Of a stretch of 64,000 nucleotides of DNA, positions 1 through 12,548 are shown one piece after another (position 1 is the first letter of the stretch; every line of letters starts with the position of its first letter). The DNA is taken from contig OY292276.1 in assembly GCA_958496175.1 (NCBI GenBank), positions 34,740,449 to 34,804,448 of the forward strand, in the 5' to 3' direction. The translations under genes were made by a program, and so were the position numbers. Below the pieces are notes generated by a model. The model was not told the origin of the DNA, did not search any database, and saw nothing but the letters and a program-made list of their open reading frames with translations. Source of the stretch: Sisyra terminalis (Eukaryota > Arthropoda > Insecta > Neuroptera > Sisyridae).

Positions 1-1130
1 AATATATTATGATAAAAGTTCCGAAAAATATTTCCAATAAACCAAACATTTTTGATTGTACTTTATAACGAAAATAGAACGACTTTTATCAATCTTATAA
101 TTTCTGTAGATATTATCGACGTTTTATTATTAATTTTATTGCGTTTGTATTCCATTATTAATCCATTATTAATTCCATTATTAATCAACCGAGATAGTAA
201 ACATACAACTACTCATAAATGGAAAAACCATTACAATCACAATCGCGATTAAATAAACAAATAATTACAAACACCAACTGTTGCAAATAAAAAACTATAA
301 ATGGATTAGTTAGATTTAGTTCATGGACAACAAAATTTGTAACAACCAAATGTTAAAAACTTCTCAAAAGAACTGACGAAAGCCAAGTCAATGGACAAAA
401 TCAAATCATAAATTGTACCTCCAACAAAGATACTAAAATAGACGTGCGTTTAATGCTACTTAGTACTCATTGATCGTATGAGAATCTAACATTTTTACGT
501 GAAGAGATTAAATACTCATTCGTTTTTAATAAGACTAGTATTTTTCAAGTCGATATCTATAAGTTCCTATATGGTGATAAAGAATTAAATCTAGTGTAAA
601 TATGAATGACTCATCGAAACATTTGCCTTAAGGAGCTATGTTTTTATTTTGTTAATTATAATCAAATGAAATTCATAATTTCCAATACATTAATGATAGG
701 TTTTTAATCACAATGTAACAACTAAACATTTCCTGTCCTAATAAAAGGTGTGTCTTAGTTCTGTTAAATATTTCTAAACATGTTGTGCTTTAACAATTAA
801 TATGTTTCTGTTAAAATCGATGGAATGACATTTGTACTGAATTGTTACGATTGTATAATTTAATAAAGAAGAAATGTACCAAATCAATAATGCAGTTGAA
901 AAGTATTAAGTAAACGATGAGACATTTATATAAATATTATATATTATTGAATATGTAGACTAAACATACTTGGCTATCAAAATATAGTATGTATAGCTAT
1001 TCTTTCTGTTTTTTCTCTACTGCTTGGTAAATTTAATAAACATTATGTTAACTGAGCTATTTCTTTTTCGAACTAATTTTAAATAATTTTTACTGAAAAG
1101 AACAAGTTTCAGAAAAAGTTATTCAACCAC

Positions 1131-1298
1131 TGGTTGCTGAATGGTCAAGGTGGTCGTTCCAAAATTGGTAGGTATTGGGTGCGTATCTCGTATCGAACAA
1201 ATTTTCGATATTTCTTAATTTACGGATTCCTATTAATCCTAGAGTCGCTAAAGACCCTGAAGGTTATAAAGCGACGGAAAATAATAAATAAAAAAAAG
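1131..1298 (+). mobile_element. tRNA-derived SINE, copy 1
   Basis: A near full-length copy of the dispersed family. It has a tRNA-like head (GAATGGTCAAGGTGG, then GGTAGGTATTGGG), the body GATATTTCTTAATTTACGG, and the 3' part AGTCGCTAAAGACC ending in GCGACGGAAAATAATAA. Confidence 0.75.
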
Positions 1299-1555
1299 CT
1301 ATCTTCAAATAATTAATTTATGAATATTAATTTATGAAGTTACTAACTATCAATTAAATGACATTTTTTTATGAATAAAAAACCTTGATTTTATCACTGA
1401 TAAATTATCATACTAGAGGCTGATAGTGGCAATGTTGACCAACTTTTAAAAACATAGCATGTTGACTACATTATATAATCATAAGAAACTATCTTCTTCC
1501 AAGTATAATGCAACTTTCTTCTTTTTTAACAATGAACCTTAACTCATACTTTGAA

Positions 1556-2303
1556 TGGTATAAGCTTGGATCAGGAACATCGAAATTTTCAGAACTGAAG
1601 AGAACTATTTCGAATGGGTACGTATTGTTCACTCGAATGCATTTGTACGTAAACTTTGACATGCCAGAAATGAAGAATCGACGGTTATTTTCAAATATAT
1701 ATATTTATATTATAATATGTAAAATTAAATTTTCGTCTCAAGTCCATTTTAGTACACCCACAATCTGGCAAAGTTGCATTTTCGACTTTGATTTTAATTA
1801 AATTCGCGATATTTTTGTTAATTCAATTCTAATATAGTATAATTCTCTCTTTTGTGGCTAAATTTTCATTATGGACCGATTTAATCGCGAATTAAATTAA
1901 AAACAAAGTAGAAAGTGCAACGTTGCCAGATTGTGGGTGTGCTAAAATGGACTTGAGCCTTTACTTTGTTATGACAAACACTTGTGAAAAACTGTGATGT
2001 ATTATTAATGAAAGGAAATTCCAAAACATTTGCGAAATGAAAAATAAACTTAGGTAATATTTATTGCCGCATTATTGAACTGTTTAATTTTTATGTTCTG
2101 TTACAATTTGTTTTTTGCATTCTTTTGTTTTAGTTTTGGTTTTTTACACTGATTAACGGATTAATATTAGTTTGAATATATGTAAAAGTTTACGTACAAA
2201 TTGCGTTCGAGTGAACATTACGTACAGGAATAATATCGCAACCATTCGAAATGGTTCTCTTCAGTTCTGAAAATCTCGACATTCCTGATCCAAGCTTATA
2301 CCA
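1556..2303. mobile_element. long-TIR element split by a nested MITE
   Basis: About 110-bp inverted arms. The left arm starts TGGTATAAGCTTGGATCAGG at 1556 and the right arm ends with its complement at 2303. Both arms also share TCAGAACTGAAGAGAAC and CACTCGAA words. A second element (1737-1957) is inserted between them. No transposase frame is seen. Confidence 0.75.
1737..1957. mobile_element. CTCAAGTCC palindromic MITE, copy 1
   Basis: A 221-bp element that is nearly one long palindrome. Arms of about 75 bp start CTCAAGTCCATTTTAG and include CAATCTGGCAA, CGTTGCA and AATTCGCGA words; they match their inverse with few differences. It is nested in the 1556-2303 element. Four more copies lie elsewhere in the window. 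Confidence 0.8.
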
Positions 2304-4969
2304 ATTAACGATGTAGTATAAAAAAGAAATCAAATCCTATTTGATTATCTGAGATAAATAAAAAAAGTGTGAAAAAGTTAATTTATAAATTAATTTTTCT
2401 GTATAATTTAATAGTAATAGATATAAATACCAAAAAGTCGAAAGTCATAAGGATAGCAAAACCAAAAAAGCTACCTTGAAATATCCTACAGCAAAATTAA
2501 GTAGAAAACATGTTTTAATTCAAATATTTACAAAGTGGCCATAAAGAAATAATTTTAAAATTCTCTGAAAATTTCAGGTTTTCCAGAATACTAATTATAT
2601 TATTCTATGGTCACCCTGATTTAAGAAAAATTGTCAGTAAAAACATACAATTGCTTCAGGTAGCTCATAGGGTTCGGATAAGCACCCTTAGGAAACAATA
2701 AAATAATTACCGAGAGAACTTTGAAATGTGAGACTGCAAAAATTCAGATGTACAAATCAAAGTACTCATAAAGAGAGGACAATCATTGATGTGGTGCCAA
2801 AAAAAAAGCTGACTAGATGGGTTACAATCTCAAAGGAAGAAGACCTATATAAAAGCTGAATTAATTTGAAGCTAAATTTGAAAAACCCAAAAAAAGTAAG
2901 CAAAATTGGAGTTTTGGATCTGTAAAAAGAAGAATGGACTACATCAATCCAAAACATTTTGTCGAAGAGAAACAGTGCTGGAGTTTAACCACGCGACAAA
3001 CGGAGAATTTAAATAAATTTGGAGTATTCGTAAATTTATTATTATTTTTTTCAATGTAAAAACAAATACTTATTTTACATCGAATCAAAGATGAAGGAAA
3101 AAGTAGTACGATACATATACCAACAATAAAGAATGAGCATGAAATCAAGCTGCATTATAACGAAACATGCTTTTGTAGAATCTTTAAAGTTTTTATATTT
3201 TCTAATATAGCGTATATCTATATAATAGCAAAACGCACATATATAAGTTTTTGTTCCCACTAGCATTTCTTGTTCTATATAATATTTAAGAATTTGGAGG
3301 TTCATTTTCATGACCGCTTATAGTGTCTTTATAGTTATAGTATCTTGGGAAGATAGGTCTTATGAATTAAACTGATTGCATAAGCAATAAATAAGTATAA
3401 ATTAACCCTTAATAAAATAATGTAGTTATGTGTTAATACATACATTCTAAATAACTAGTAAATTGTTTAAGAAGGAAGCTAAAGCTTGGAGATTTTTTTA
3501 TGAAGTATTTTTTTTACATATTAACGATTTATTCACATAATATTTAAAGTTTCTTGGTTTTCAGGAAATAATTAACCTACGATATATTATTTATCTTTTT
3601 TACAATTATTTGAAACGTTGTTACAAACTTAATTGATCGATGAATTAAAATAAGAGTTTAGAAGACGCCCATTCTTATTTAGTTAAATTAATAAAATCTG
3701 TTTAGTGTTGAACTAAAATATAAAAAATATAAAACCGCATAACAAATGTTATTTCACACACAGATGTACGAATAATAATCCAACGAAATTTTTTTAATGA
3801 AAATGAGTATTTTCAAACTCTGTCGTAACTAAATTTTTCACAAAGAAGTTTTTTATAACTAATATTTTAAGGTTTAATAAATATTTAACTTCCAAATAAA
3901 TTTTAAAATTTTACACATATTCGAATAAAATACCCACAAAATATCACATACTTCACTTAAATAGAAAAAAAAATCACATTCTGGTTAAATTTCTTTTCAA
4001 TTTTAACTTATGGTAAAATCTAAACTTTCGATAACCACTGCATTATAAATCGACACGAAAACAATGAAAGAAAAAAACGGAAGTGCTTCTTATCATAAAA
4101 TGATAAATCACTTATCGGTGAGGAAATAAACGGTTCAGTTTGGCAACAATTGTACACTGAATTAAAAAAACGTAAACGCTAATAATAATTCCATAATTCC
4201 ATTTATGAAATTAGCGAGACGCAGAAGCAATAACTAAAAAGTTTTGCACGAAAGGTTCATAAATACATTTTACTTTTTCAACATTTCAAAAGCGAAATTT
4301 TACAAATATTAATGTATGATTTCCATAATTGTTTACTTCACTTATTTAATTGGTGCAAATTTACTTTTCAAAATAAACGTTTCAGTTCTACTAGAGTCGG
4401 TTTTGAATGGGACATCGTGAAACTGATACTTGGTCCCTCCAAATAATTTTGCATAATTTTTTATGTTTTGTATATTTGTCTTATAAATATTTCCTATTTT
4501 TACTTATTAAGTATGCAATACTAATTAACTGCATGCTAAATTTTGTATTTTTAAATGTAAGTGGAAGAATAAGAGTTATGAAACTATTATATTAAGAATA
4601 TTTAAAAAAACAAATAATTTGAAACAATTTTTTTTTACTAATATGTTGTACTTATTGTTAGTAATCTATATCGGCAATATTTAAAGGAATGTCTTTGCAA
4701 CTTTGCAATATAATCTACCTATTAGTGATGTAACCCAAAATTCGCATTTACATATTTTGCAAATATTCATGTTTTTTAATATTCGGTTTCGTAATAAAGC
4801 ATGCGAATATATTGCACTTGGAAAAATGCTTTTTTCTTACAAAATAACTACCATCATGGATTTATGTTTTTATTTAGAAAACCATCTAAGAATTTATTGT
4901 CCCTTATATAGAATATTAGTATTTAGAAAAGAAAAACTATTTTAGTTAATAACATCGATATTGGAGTAA

Positions 4970-5575
4970 TAGTGTCCGACAGAAACTAGTTTTTACGGCC
5001 GAAACCGAAACTTCCATATAAGGTCATATTTTCGTAGGAAAAAAAGTTAATCATAATTAGTCAATCTTTACTATTAAATCCTATAAGTATTTATTATTCA
5101 TTTAATCTCTAATATTAAAGCTAATCATTAACATACCATATAATTATCACTTCTTATTTCAAATAAAATATCTATGCTGAACTAAGGAGTTGATTTGAAA
5201 GAAATACACCTAATATTTCTTTTTAACATTAGTTACGAATAAAAAAATAAAAATAAATAAAAATACAAAACAAAATTAATTTTTACCTAATATGTTTAGG
5301 TACACAAAACTGAAAGTATTCTTTCCTACACATTAAAAACAAAATAATTTCAACTAAACTTTGTGATTTTTCTCTGAAACTATCATTTTAACAGACTGAT
5401 AATTATCAATATTCATAATTAAGGAATCTAATTGTAAGGGATAAACAATAACTTCTCACCATTTTCATCTCACGAATTCAGTTTTGGCTTTGGTTGTAGT
5501 TTCGGCATAACGACAGCCAAAACCGAAACTAAGCCGAAACTCGTTTTTTGCCGAAACTGAAAGTTCGGTGGACAC
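4970..5575. mobile_element. possible TIR element with CCGAAAC words
   Basis: Repeated (C)GCCGAAAC words at both ends: GGCCGAAACCGAAAC near 5000 and GCCAAAACCGAAACTAAGCC near 5515. The outer ends GTGTCCGACAGAAAC and TTCGGTGGACACATC are partly inverted. No clean duplication was found, so the boundaries are approximate. Confidence 0.4.
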
Positions 5576-5871
5576 ATCATTCACTAAAGATTAATTATCC
5601 TATAATCGCACCCACAAATGTGGGAAAATTGGAAATCGTTACATCACTCTACTAATGTATTGCCTAAATTAGAAGTTTATAAATTTAAAGGGTTGTATAA
5701 TTTAAAAAAAATTCTTATTGCCTTCACCTGTGTACGCCTTCTATGTCTTTTGCAAATTTTGCAAATATTGCAAAAAAATAAAATTAGATGTAATATTATT
5801 ATTACCGCTTTTAAATCAAAAACGTTTATAGGAAAAATTTCGTAAAAGTTCAGTAGTAGAAGCGTATGATT

Positions 5872-6101
5872 CAGTGGGATAGCGTGTTTTTTTGCCGTCC
5901 GAGGTCGAAAAGTTCATTATTAACCAAGAAAATTGGCAAAAAATCAAAAACCTTTAAACTCTTTAACTACTTAAAAAATATCCTCTTTGTGTTTTTCTCA
6001 AAGCAAATTTTTATATGAAATTATCAATGTTAATATGCCACCTCATTTTCATGTACCACCAGGGGCCATGGCCCCCCTGCACCCACAACGCTACGCTACT
6101 G
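5872..6101. mobile_element. hAT-type MITE with perfect 8-bp target-site duplication
   Basis: A 230-bp element starting CAGTGGGATAGCGTG and ending CGCTACGCTACTG, so its ends are inverted. It is flanked on both sides by GTATGATT (5864-5871 and 6102-6109). CAGTG-like ends and 8-bp duplications are the hallmarks of hAT transposons. It has no coding capacity. Confidence 0.85.
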
Positions 6102-6161
6102 GTATGATTCATGCAACTTTGACTGGTAATTTTTTCATGTACACAACTATTATAAACTTAC

Positions 6162-6582
6162 GTTAATAAAGTTGTTGGTGACGATATTCTTCAACTCATT
6201 TTCGGTTATTTTGTTAACAGGTGCAAGCCGACGTCGCCAATCGTTGTTTCCAGCATTTTGAAGAGCGGCTCGTCGATCAGCAATTGAAACTGGAGACGCC
6301 TCTGGTCGTTCATTTTCTGCAGGCATTTCGCCAACCGTGCGCGACCGTTTCAAGTCGTTTAACGCTAAAAATCCTTTTTCGGTGTTTGAAATCATCCCAT
6401 TCTGAGGTTGAGTGTAGGATCCACTTTTCTTAGGACTGTCGTTAGGACTGTCACTGTTCGAATCCGTCTCAATGTAATGATTTTCTTTGTGAGATTTACC
6501 TCCAATGTGGCGTCTTCGCGATAAAAGTTCTTCGTTTAACTGGTTGATATATGAGTGACTCTTACTTTTTGATACATTTTGC
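6162..6582 (-). CDS. Svil: supervillin exon 11, last exon in the window
   Basis: Residues 1544-1684. The acceptor is TTTGTTTCAG and the donor TTAAC/GTAAGT; it ends in phase 0. It carries SPVSIADRRAALQNAGNNDW then RRRLAP (from about residue 1641), a clear counterpart of the vertebrate supervillin segment [21 protein letters not shown]. In the vertebrate protein this segment lies before the gelsolin-like repeats, so at least the whole C-terminal half (gelsolin-like domains and villin headpiece) is still to come beyond the left edge. A candidate short isoform would enter this exon from an alternative first exon at 24061-24074. Confidence 0.88.
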
Positions 6583-6978
6583 CTGAAACAAAAAAATAAA
6601 TTATTATAGTTTGGAACAGATAAACTGAGTTTAGGATAATTTTTCAAGAATTTTTTTTTATGAAAACAAACTTTTAAGTAAAATCTTTTCTTTTTAAGAA
6701 GATAAATATACAAAAATATAGAATAACGAAAAATGTTTTAATTTACCCGTTACAAAGCCTTTCAATAAAAAGAGTTTTCACGGCAGATATCTTAATCCAA
6801 AGGAGACTTAAATTAAAAAAAATATAATTTTCATTTATAATCGACATTCGTCAATTATTCTTCTATCACCTCTTGAAGAATACTATTAAAAAGCTGCTAA
6901 ATTGCTAAGCAAACTCTATCATTAAGAGTTCAGTATATACAAAATTTTCAGACTTAAATCAAAGGACAGAACCTACGG

Positions 6979-7132
6979 GTGGTTCAACTGATAAAGGTGG
7001 CCGTTCTAAAACTGGTAGATAGCCTCCTGGTAACCAAGTGGTCAAGATGGCCGCAACTGGTAGGTGTTGAGTTCTAATCTCGAATCGAGCAAATTTTTAA
7101 TATTTCTCGATTTACGGATTTTTATTAACTTT
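6979..7132 (+). mobile_element. tRNA-derived SINE, copy 2, with an extra head fragment
   Basis: A complete head and mid-body at 7028-7132 (CCAAGTGGTCAAGATGGCC, then CGAATCGAGCAAATT) lacking the 3' third. Just upstream (6979-7020) lies a second partial head (AAAGGTGGCCGTTCTAAAAC), suggesting a tandem or template-switched insertion. Confidence 0.65.
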
Positions 7133-8209
7133 ATAAGTTTAGAAATCTATAATTTATTATCTTAGACTTCAATTTGTATTTGTTACATATCAGATGTAAT
7201 AGTTTATATCACGAGATAATGTGTTTTCAATGAATATTTTAAGGTTGCCTGATGAAGTCGAAATTACACTGACAAGATGTTGCAAATTAAAATAAATAAA
7301 AGAAAACATTGATAAATTTAGTCTACTATATCCTGACTTACTTTTTATTATATATAATGTTAATTTCGACCTGAAACAATGGAGGCAACTAACGATACTT
7401 TTTCTGATAGCTTTCAGCATAAAAATATATAAAATTGTAACATTTTTGAGAAGTTTTGAAATTCTTTTAAATTAAATATCTGTAGGACTGTAGACTTTAT
7501 TTGGATATTTGGCTAACGATAGCGTAAAGAAGTTAATTGTTTAAAGTTTTACTTTGAACGGTAAATTTTAATCATTGATATACCAGAACAAATCTTTGTG
7601 TAAACCTTTACAATAGATCATATAACCAGTAATTTGAAAGCCAACTTCCAACTTCATACTATTTTCGATTACTTTTTTTTAAATTTTAAATACGAATAAC
7701 CTTTAAAACTATATAGAATGCAATTTTATTTTTATAATTATATATTGAAGAACCGAGTTCAACCATTGCAAAAAACAAAAATGAAAGTTAAACAATTTCT
7801 CTGGTGTTAAAAATAATTATAGATACACCAACAAAGTTATTAGGAGCATAATTTTTACACTTGTTAAATTAATGGTAATGTGAATTTTAGTCATCAGTGT
7901 CGCTCTTTGAATCAAAAGTTACAGCTTTGTATTGCGAGTTGCCTATGAAATATGCATACGCAGTACTCGCTTATAAACAATAGCACTTTTATTTTTTATC
8001 TTTATCACAAAAATTTGAAGTAATAATTGCAGTGTTATTTAAAAAAAAAAACACCCCCTCCCCTAAAAATGATCGTTATAAGAAATTTACTTCAGAAGCA
8101 ATAGATCATTTGTATCACGGATATTTCAGGGGTAGTTTTTATTTTTCAGTTAAAACTCTATGCCTACGAATAGACGAGGAATAAGAAAGGTATTGTTGAG
8201 GATATCTGC

Positions 8210-8400
8210 AAAGAATAGTTTCAGCCGTGGTTACATTAAAAGGGCGTACAAAACAAGCGACGAGTGTCGTCATGTACAGCTACGCTAATAAGCCCCGGAG
8301 GGTTGCATCCCTTTAAACTGCACTCAATGAGTGTACGAGGGTTTGTAAATTCTATGGTTTCTCTATACTCTGCATGCACACTCTCGCATTTGTTATGCAT
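8210..8400. other. unexplained GC-richer island
   Basis: A stretch much less AT-rich than its surroundings, with words such as GACGAGTGTCGTCATGTAC and GCCCCGGAGGGTTGCATCC. No open frame with a recognisable motif, terminal repeat or promoter arrangement was found. It could be a transposon remnant or a conserved non-coding element. Confidence 0.3.
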
Positions 8401-9555
8401 TTGCTAAATAATAGTCAATTTTTGAAGAGCAGATTTTCACTGTATACAACACGCTTGTCATTTGCACCTTTGCATTCAAATAAAGAACTTATTATAGAAA
8501 GAAGATTTTACTACCCCTCTTTTTCAAACATTCACGCGTGACACGGATTATTAATTTAATTAAAGCCTTTTGTTTAGCATTCTATACAACTTAAAATGTT
8601 AAATGATTCAATCTCAATTTGAAAGGTTGCTAACATTTATAAAATAGACCAAAGTTTTGGATGCCATTGTAAAATATCGGCGAACACATATTATTGTAAT
8701 ATTTGATTCAAAAACTATTGTAAATATTAAGATTTAAAATGTACATAAAAAACGACAAGCCTTTTACAAGTATTTGTTTATTCTGGTAACTTTCAGAAGG
8801 CACATTCTACTCAAGAAATGAAGGTCATTCAAGTAGAAGATGATATCGAAGTAGTAGATGAGCCAAGACACTCGATCTGTGTAGTACAGCTGTAATTACA
8901 TATCTTAATATTAATGTTATGATGAAATTGAACACAAATAAAGCAGTAATGAATTGAGTAATCACATGACTCAATGAAATAATTTAAAGAATATGACCTG
9001 AGATGTTAAAAGATTCAAATAGGGGAAAACAAATTAAAGAATAATTGAGAAAAATAAACCGAAATTAAGACCTAAAACCATTTTCTGCAATGCTTTGCGT
9101 ACATTATTTTACTAAAAGCAATTAAACGTAAAACTTCCTGACATAAGGAATAGTTTCCTTATTGCCTTAGTGTATATGACTATAACTACTTATTACTTCG
9201 GAGTTACAAAAGCAAAGGACCGCAAATGAATTTTACTCTATTTCGCGTAAAAAAGGTTATTCTATTCAACATAAATTACTTAAAATTAAGTAAGTATATA
9301 TTACTACAGCGGAATTTATTTAGAAAAAAAGTCGATTTTATCTGGAAATATAATAATTAGTTTAATTGTTAGCCCCATTGCAATTTTGGATCAAGATAAT
9401 GAAAACCAGATACAAAAAACAAAAATTTCATGAAATTCAAACCAAAATATTCCAAACACTAAAAAAAACCTCCATTTACGGGATAGACAGTTTATATTTT
9501 CGGACTTAGAACTTCCAAAACTTAGCAAAAAAAAACAACCAAATACAGTCAGTTG

Positions 9556-9712
9556 ACTAAAGTAGCACAGCGATCGCCAGACTGGTCCGCAGAAAAAAAT
9601 TCGCAAAATACTTTTATAAATATATAACTCCTAAAATCGTATCAGTAGTCCACGGGATTTAAATAATGAATTTAGTGGTCCACAAGGTCAAAATTTTAGC
9701 AACCGCTGCACT
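9556..9712 (-). mobile_element. hAT-like MITE fragment (GTGGTCC family), copy 1
   Basis: The minus strand reads GCAGCGGTTGCTAAAATTTT, GACCTTGTGGACCACTAAAT, then TCTGCGGACCAGTCTGGCG. The second copy at 51.89 kb has the same words in the same order. Confidence 0.6.
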
Positions 9713-9774
9713 AGAAGATAACCATTGTGTTTATGCCAATTTTTCAAACTATCGAAACAATCGAATACTTTATT

Positions 9775-9999
9775 GGGCTCAAGTTCCTTTTAGAACAATC
9801 AAATCTGGCAACATTGCATTTTCTACTTTGTTTCTGATTTAATTCGCGAATAAATTGGTCCAGAATGAAAATTTAGTCACATAAGAGAAACGTTTACCAT
9901 ATTAGATTGAATTACCGAAAAAAATCGTGAATATAATACAAAACAAAGTAGAAAATGCAACGTTGTCAGATTTGACTGTACTAAAAGGCGCTTGAGCCC
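9775..9999. mobile_element. CTCAAGTCC palindromic MITE, copy 2
   Basis: Ends GGGCTCAAGTTCC and CGCTTGAGCCC, the same internal words as copy 1, and TTTATT immediately on both sides, a possible 6-bp target-site duplication. Confidence 0.75.
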
Positions 10000-10558
10000 T
10001 TTATTGAATTAATGAATAATTATCTAATTATCTCAATTTCTTTATTTAAGACCCTGGAAGAATATGAAATAAAGGTCACAAACTGGATCCAACCAATATC
10101 CTTAACGACAAATTATTTAATATGAACATTTTATATGAAATTCGTTTCTAAATAAAAAAACATTTCGTGACGACGACAGCCAAAGACTATAACAACGCGT
10201 TGTATTGAATAAAGAAATTGAGTCATACGATATAAATAATTATTCATTAGTTTTTATTAATTGTGATTCGGATATAATAAAATAAAATATTTATCAATGT
10301 TAAACTTTATTGCAATTTTATATCCTGAAGGGTTAGTATTTTCACTCATAGATATATAGACCCTATCTTTATAATAGCTATTTAATAGATACAAATTTAT
10401 CTGTTAGGTAAATCCTACATATCAATATTGTCAGGTCAAAATACACATGTTTTTCTTTCTTATCTTTAAAATAAAAAGTTATTTAAAAGATTAATATCAC
10501 TATTTAGATGAACAAATACTGGTCCTCAATAGGTAAATAAAGAAAAATACTTTTTTCT

Positions 10559-10738
10559 TTAAAACAATTCTGTTGAAATTGACATAGTTGTAGTTCTTCC
10601 TGCGCCATTGTGTCCCAAAAGAGCTGTTATCTGTCCTCGATAAATATTCATTGATAAACCATTCAGAGCCACTTTATTTCTAAACAATTTTACGATAAAT
10701 GAACCCATGATTTTTTCCATAGCTAATGTTGGTTGGTT
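10559..10738 (-). pseudogene. degraded ABCA-type transporter exon (first nucleotide-binding domain)
   Basis: On the minus strand an AG acceptor at 10739-10740 opens a 59-codon frame ending at TAA. It includes [20 protein letters not shown] then [12 protein letters not shown], which matches the start of nucleotide-binding domain 1 of ABCA lipid transporters (typically [29 protein letters not shown]). The essential Walker A lysine is replaced by arginine, and the following LTGLF motif reads STELF before the stop. No neighbouring ABCA exons are recognised with confidence. It looks like a dead fragment carried into the supervillin intron; a missed active gene is unlikely but not excluded. Confidence 0.7.
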
Positions 10739-12145
10739 CTGTGTTAAGAACTTGACCAGGTCACCAGTATGCCAAAGTAAATGAATAGTACCATGGACGA
10801 GCTATTCCATATGGTTTAGGCTTAATATTACTTAAATAGAATGTAAGAAGAAGGAATAGGGAATAAACAATCAACTGTAAACTAAAAATACACTACACCC
10901 AAATACCTAGAGTTTCCAGTGCGTACTTCGAAAAGATTGGACCATTGTTATCCAACACCTTGAGCCGCATACTAATTTTTTTGAATTTTCGGATAAATTC
11001 CCTGACATTTCCAGGTTTTTCAGTAATGTAGCCACCATTATGTTTACATAAGGGAATTGAGAAATACAATTACACATGGAAATCTTCATTCTTAATGAAA
11101 AGATTGTCTTAGGGGATGGATTTAAAATACCATTTTTTGTGGTCATTTGTAGTACACTATATAAGCAACTAATTCATGAAAAAATTCAAGTTTTTATATC
11201 CACCGTGTCAAATTCTGAGTTCAGTTTGTATTAAGTCATTAAGAATTAAAAAAATAAAAATTTATTACAAAAATTAATTAGTTTAATAGAATTTTTGTTT
11301 GTTTTTGTTTTCTTCTCTGTTTTGTTGTTTAGTCTATGTAGTATTACACTAACATGGAATAAGTAAAAGAAGTGAAAAACCTACAATTTTCAAAATAAAA
11401 AGATAAGTATCTATACCACGATTACCATAAATAAAAATTTATAATTTTTATTAATTTAACGCTCACTTAATTGCAATAATTATACTATCAAAATAAATCG
11501 TCAACCATTTATAATTAAAAAAAAATATAACAAATTAATTATTTCAAATAACGCAGAATGGTAATTAAAAATTGATTAACTAAACGATTTGCGTTACTTA
11601 AATACAAAATAATTCAAACTGTACTACCATACCTTTGCAAAAATTTCCATTTCGAAAAGTAAATTTAATATTTATTTGCATTAGTTAAAAATAGATAGTA
11701 AAGAAGGTGCAATAAAATGATTCACATACATTAAAAAGTAAAAAAAGGAAAAATAAAAAATATATAACAGTTAAAGCATATGTTATATTGTTATACTTAT
11801 GTATATTTCGTCTTCAGAAATGAAATAACAATAATTTAAGTGCAATAATAATTATGAATTGCTTTGAATGCTATTTTTCTGGTTACATTATTAGTAATAA
11901 AAGTTATGATAAAATATGGGTTTAAAAATATTACTATTATGTGTTTGAATTTATTTGATAGTTGAATCTTAAAAAGTTGTCCAAAAATCAATTTTTAAAG
12001 GCTAAATTTTCTTCAACGGTTAGTTTTATTATTGCCGAAATTAATGTGTTATTAAAACCAAATTTCAGCTTTTGGAAATAACAAATGTTTAAGAATGTAT
12101 TAGCAATATAAACAAATATTAATATATTCTAGTATTTTTTTAATT

Positions 12146-12286
12146 GTTATTTACCGTCGCTTTATAACTACTATTATCTTTAGCGACATAATCGAGAAAT
12201 ATTGAAAATTTGCTCAATACGAGGATGGAACCTAACACCTACCAGTTTTGGAGCGGCCACCTAGACCATTCGGTCATTAGAAGGCT
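12146..12286 (-). mobile_element. tRNA-derived SINE, copy 3
   Basis: A reverse-orientation copy. It reads from GCCTTCTAATGACCGAATGG on the minus strand through the body to GCGACGGTAAATAAC. The CTAGAGTCG part of the 3' region is shortened. Confidence 0.7.
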
Positions 12287-12548
12287 TTGATGAATTTAAA
12301 ATATTTTTATTTTCAGCTTATTTTTGAATTCATATTTTAGAAAGACGAGCAGGACGAAAGTAATAAAGATTTCGTATTTCCGATTCGGTACCCTAAAAAT
12401 CATTGATTTTCGATTAATTGAGAAAATGTAAGGTAATTGAGTTGTTTGACCTTTTTACAGCAACGTTGTAATTTGTAATAATTTATTTGTTTATATGAAT
12501 AAAAAATATCCTGCCCCATATTTGAAAATAATAAGTATTAGTTACAAC

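Larger units (their letters stand above)
1..6161. other. supervillin intron 11 (continues beyond the left edge)
   Basis: No coding exon could be recognised on either strand. Short open frames here are AT-rich and resemble nothing known. The stretch holds a SINE (1131-1298), a nested pair of inverted-repeat elements (1556-2303), a pseudo-terminal repeat pair rich in CCGAAAC (about 4970-5575) and a hAT-type MITE (5872-6101). The next supervillin exon would be expected on the minus strand below position 1. Confidence 0.7.

Noticed and set aside
2766..3311. Cluster of minus-strand open frames in intron 11, considered as the next supervillin exon
   Set aside because: The peptides are Phe/Ile/Tyr-rich and show neither the gelsolin-like pattern nor the composition of the supervillin linker, and no splice sites in the right phase were found.
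10907..11146. Minus-strand open frame containing LLKNLEMSGNLSENSKK
   Set aside because: The peptide comes from a dispersed TTTCCAGGTT repeat also seen at 2.55, 16.5 and 47.0 kb; similar peptides in the 16449-16652 frame confirm this.
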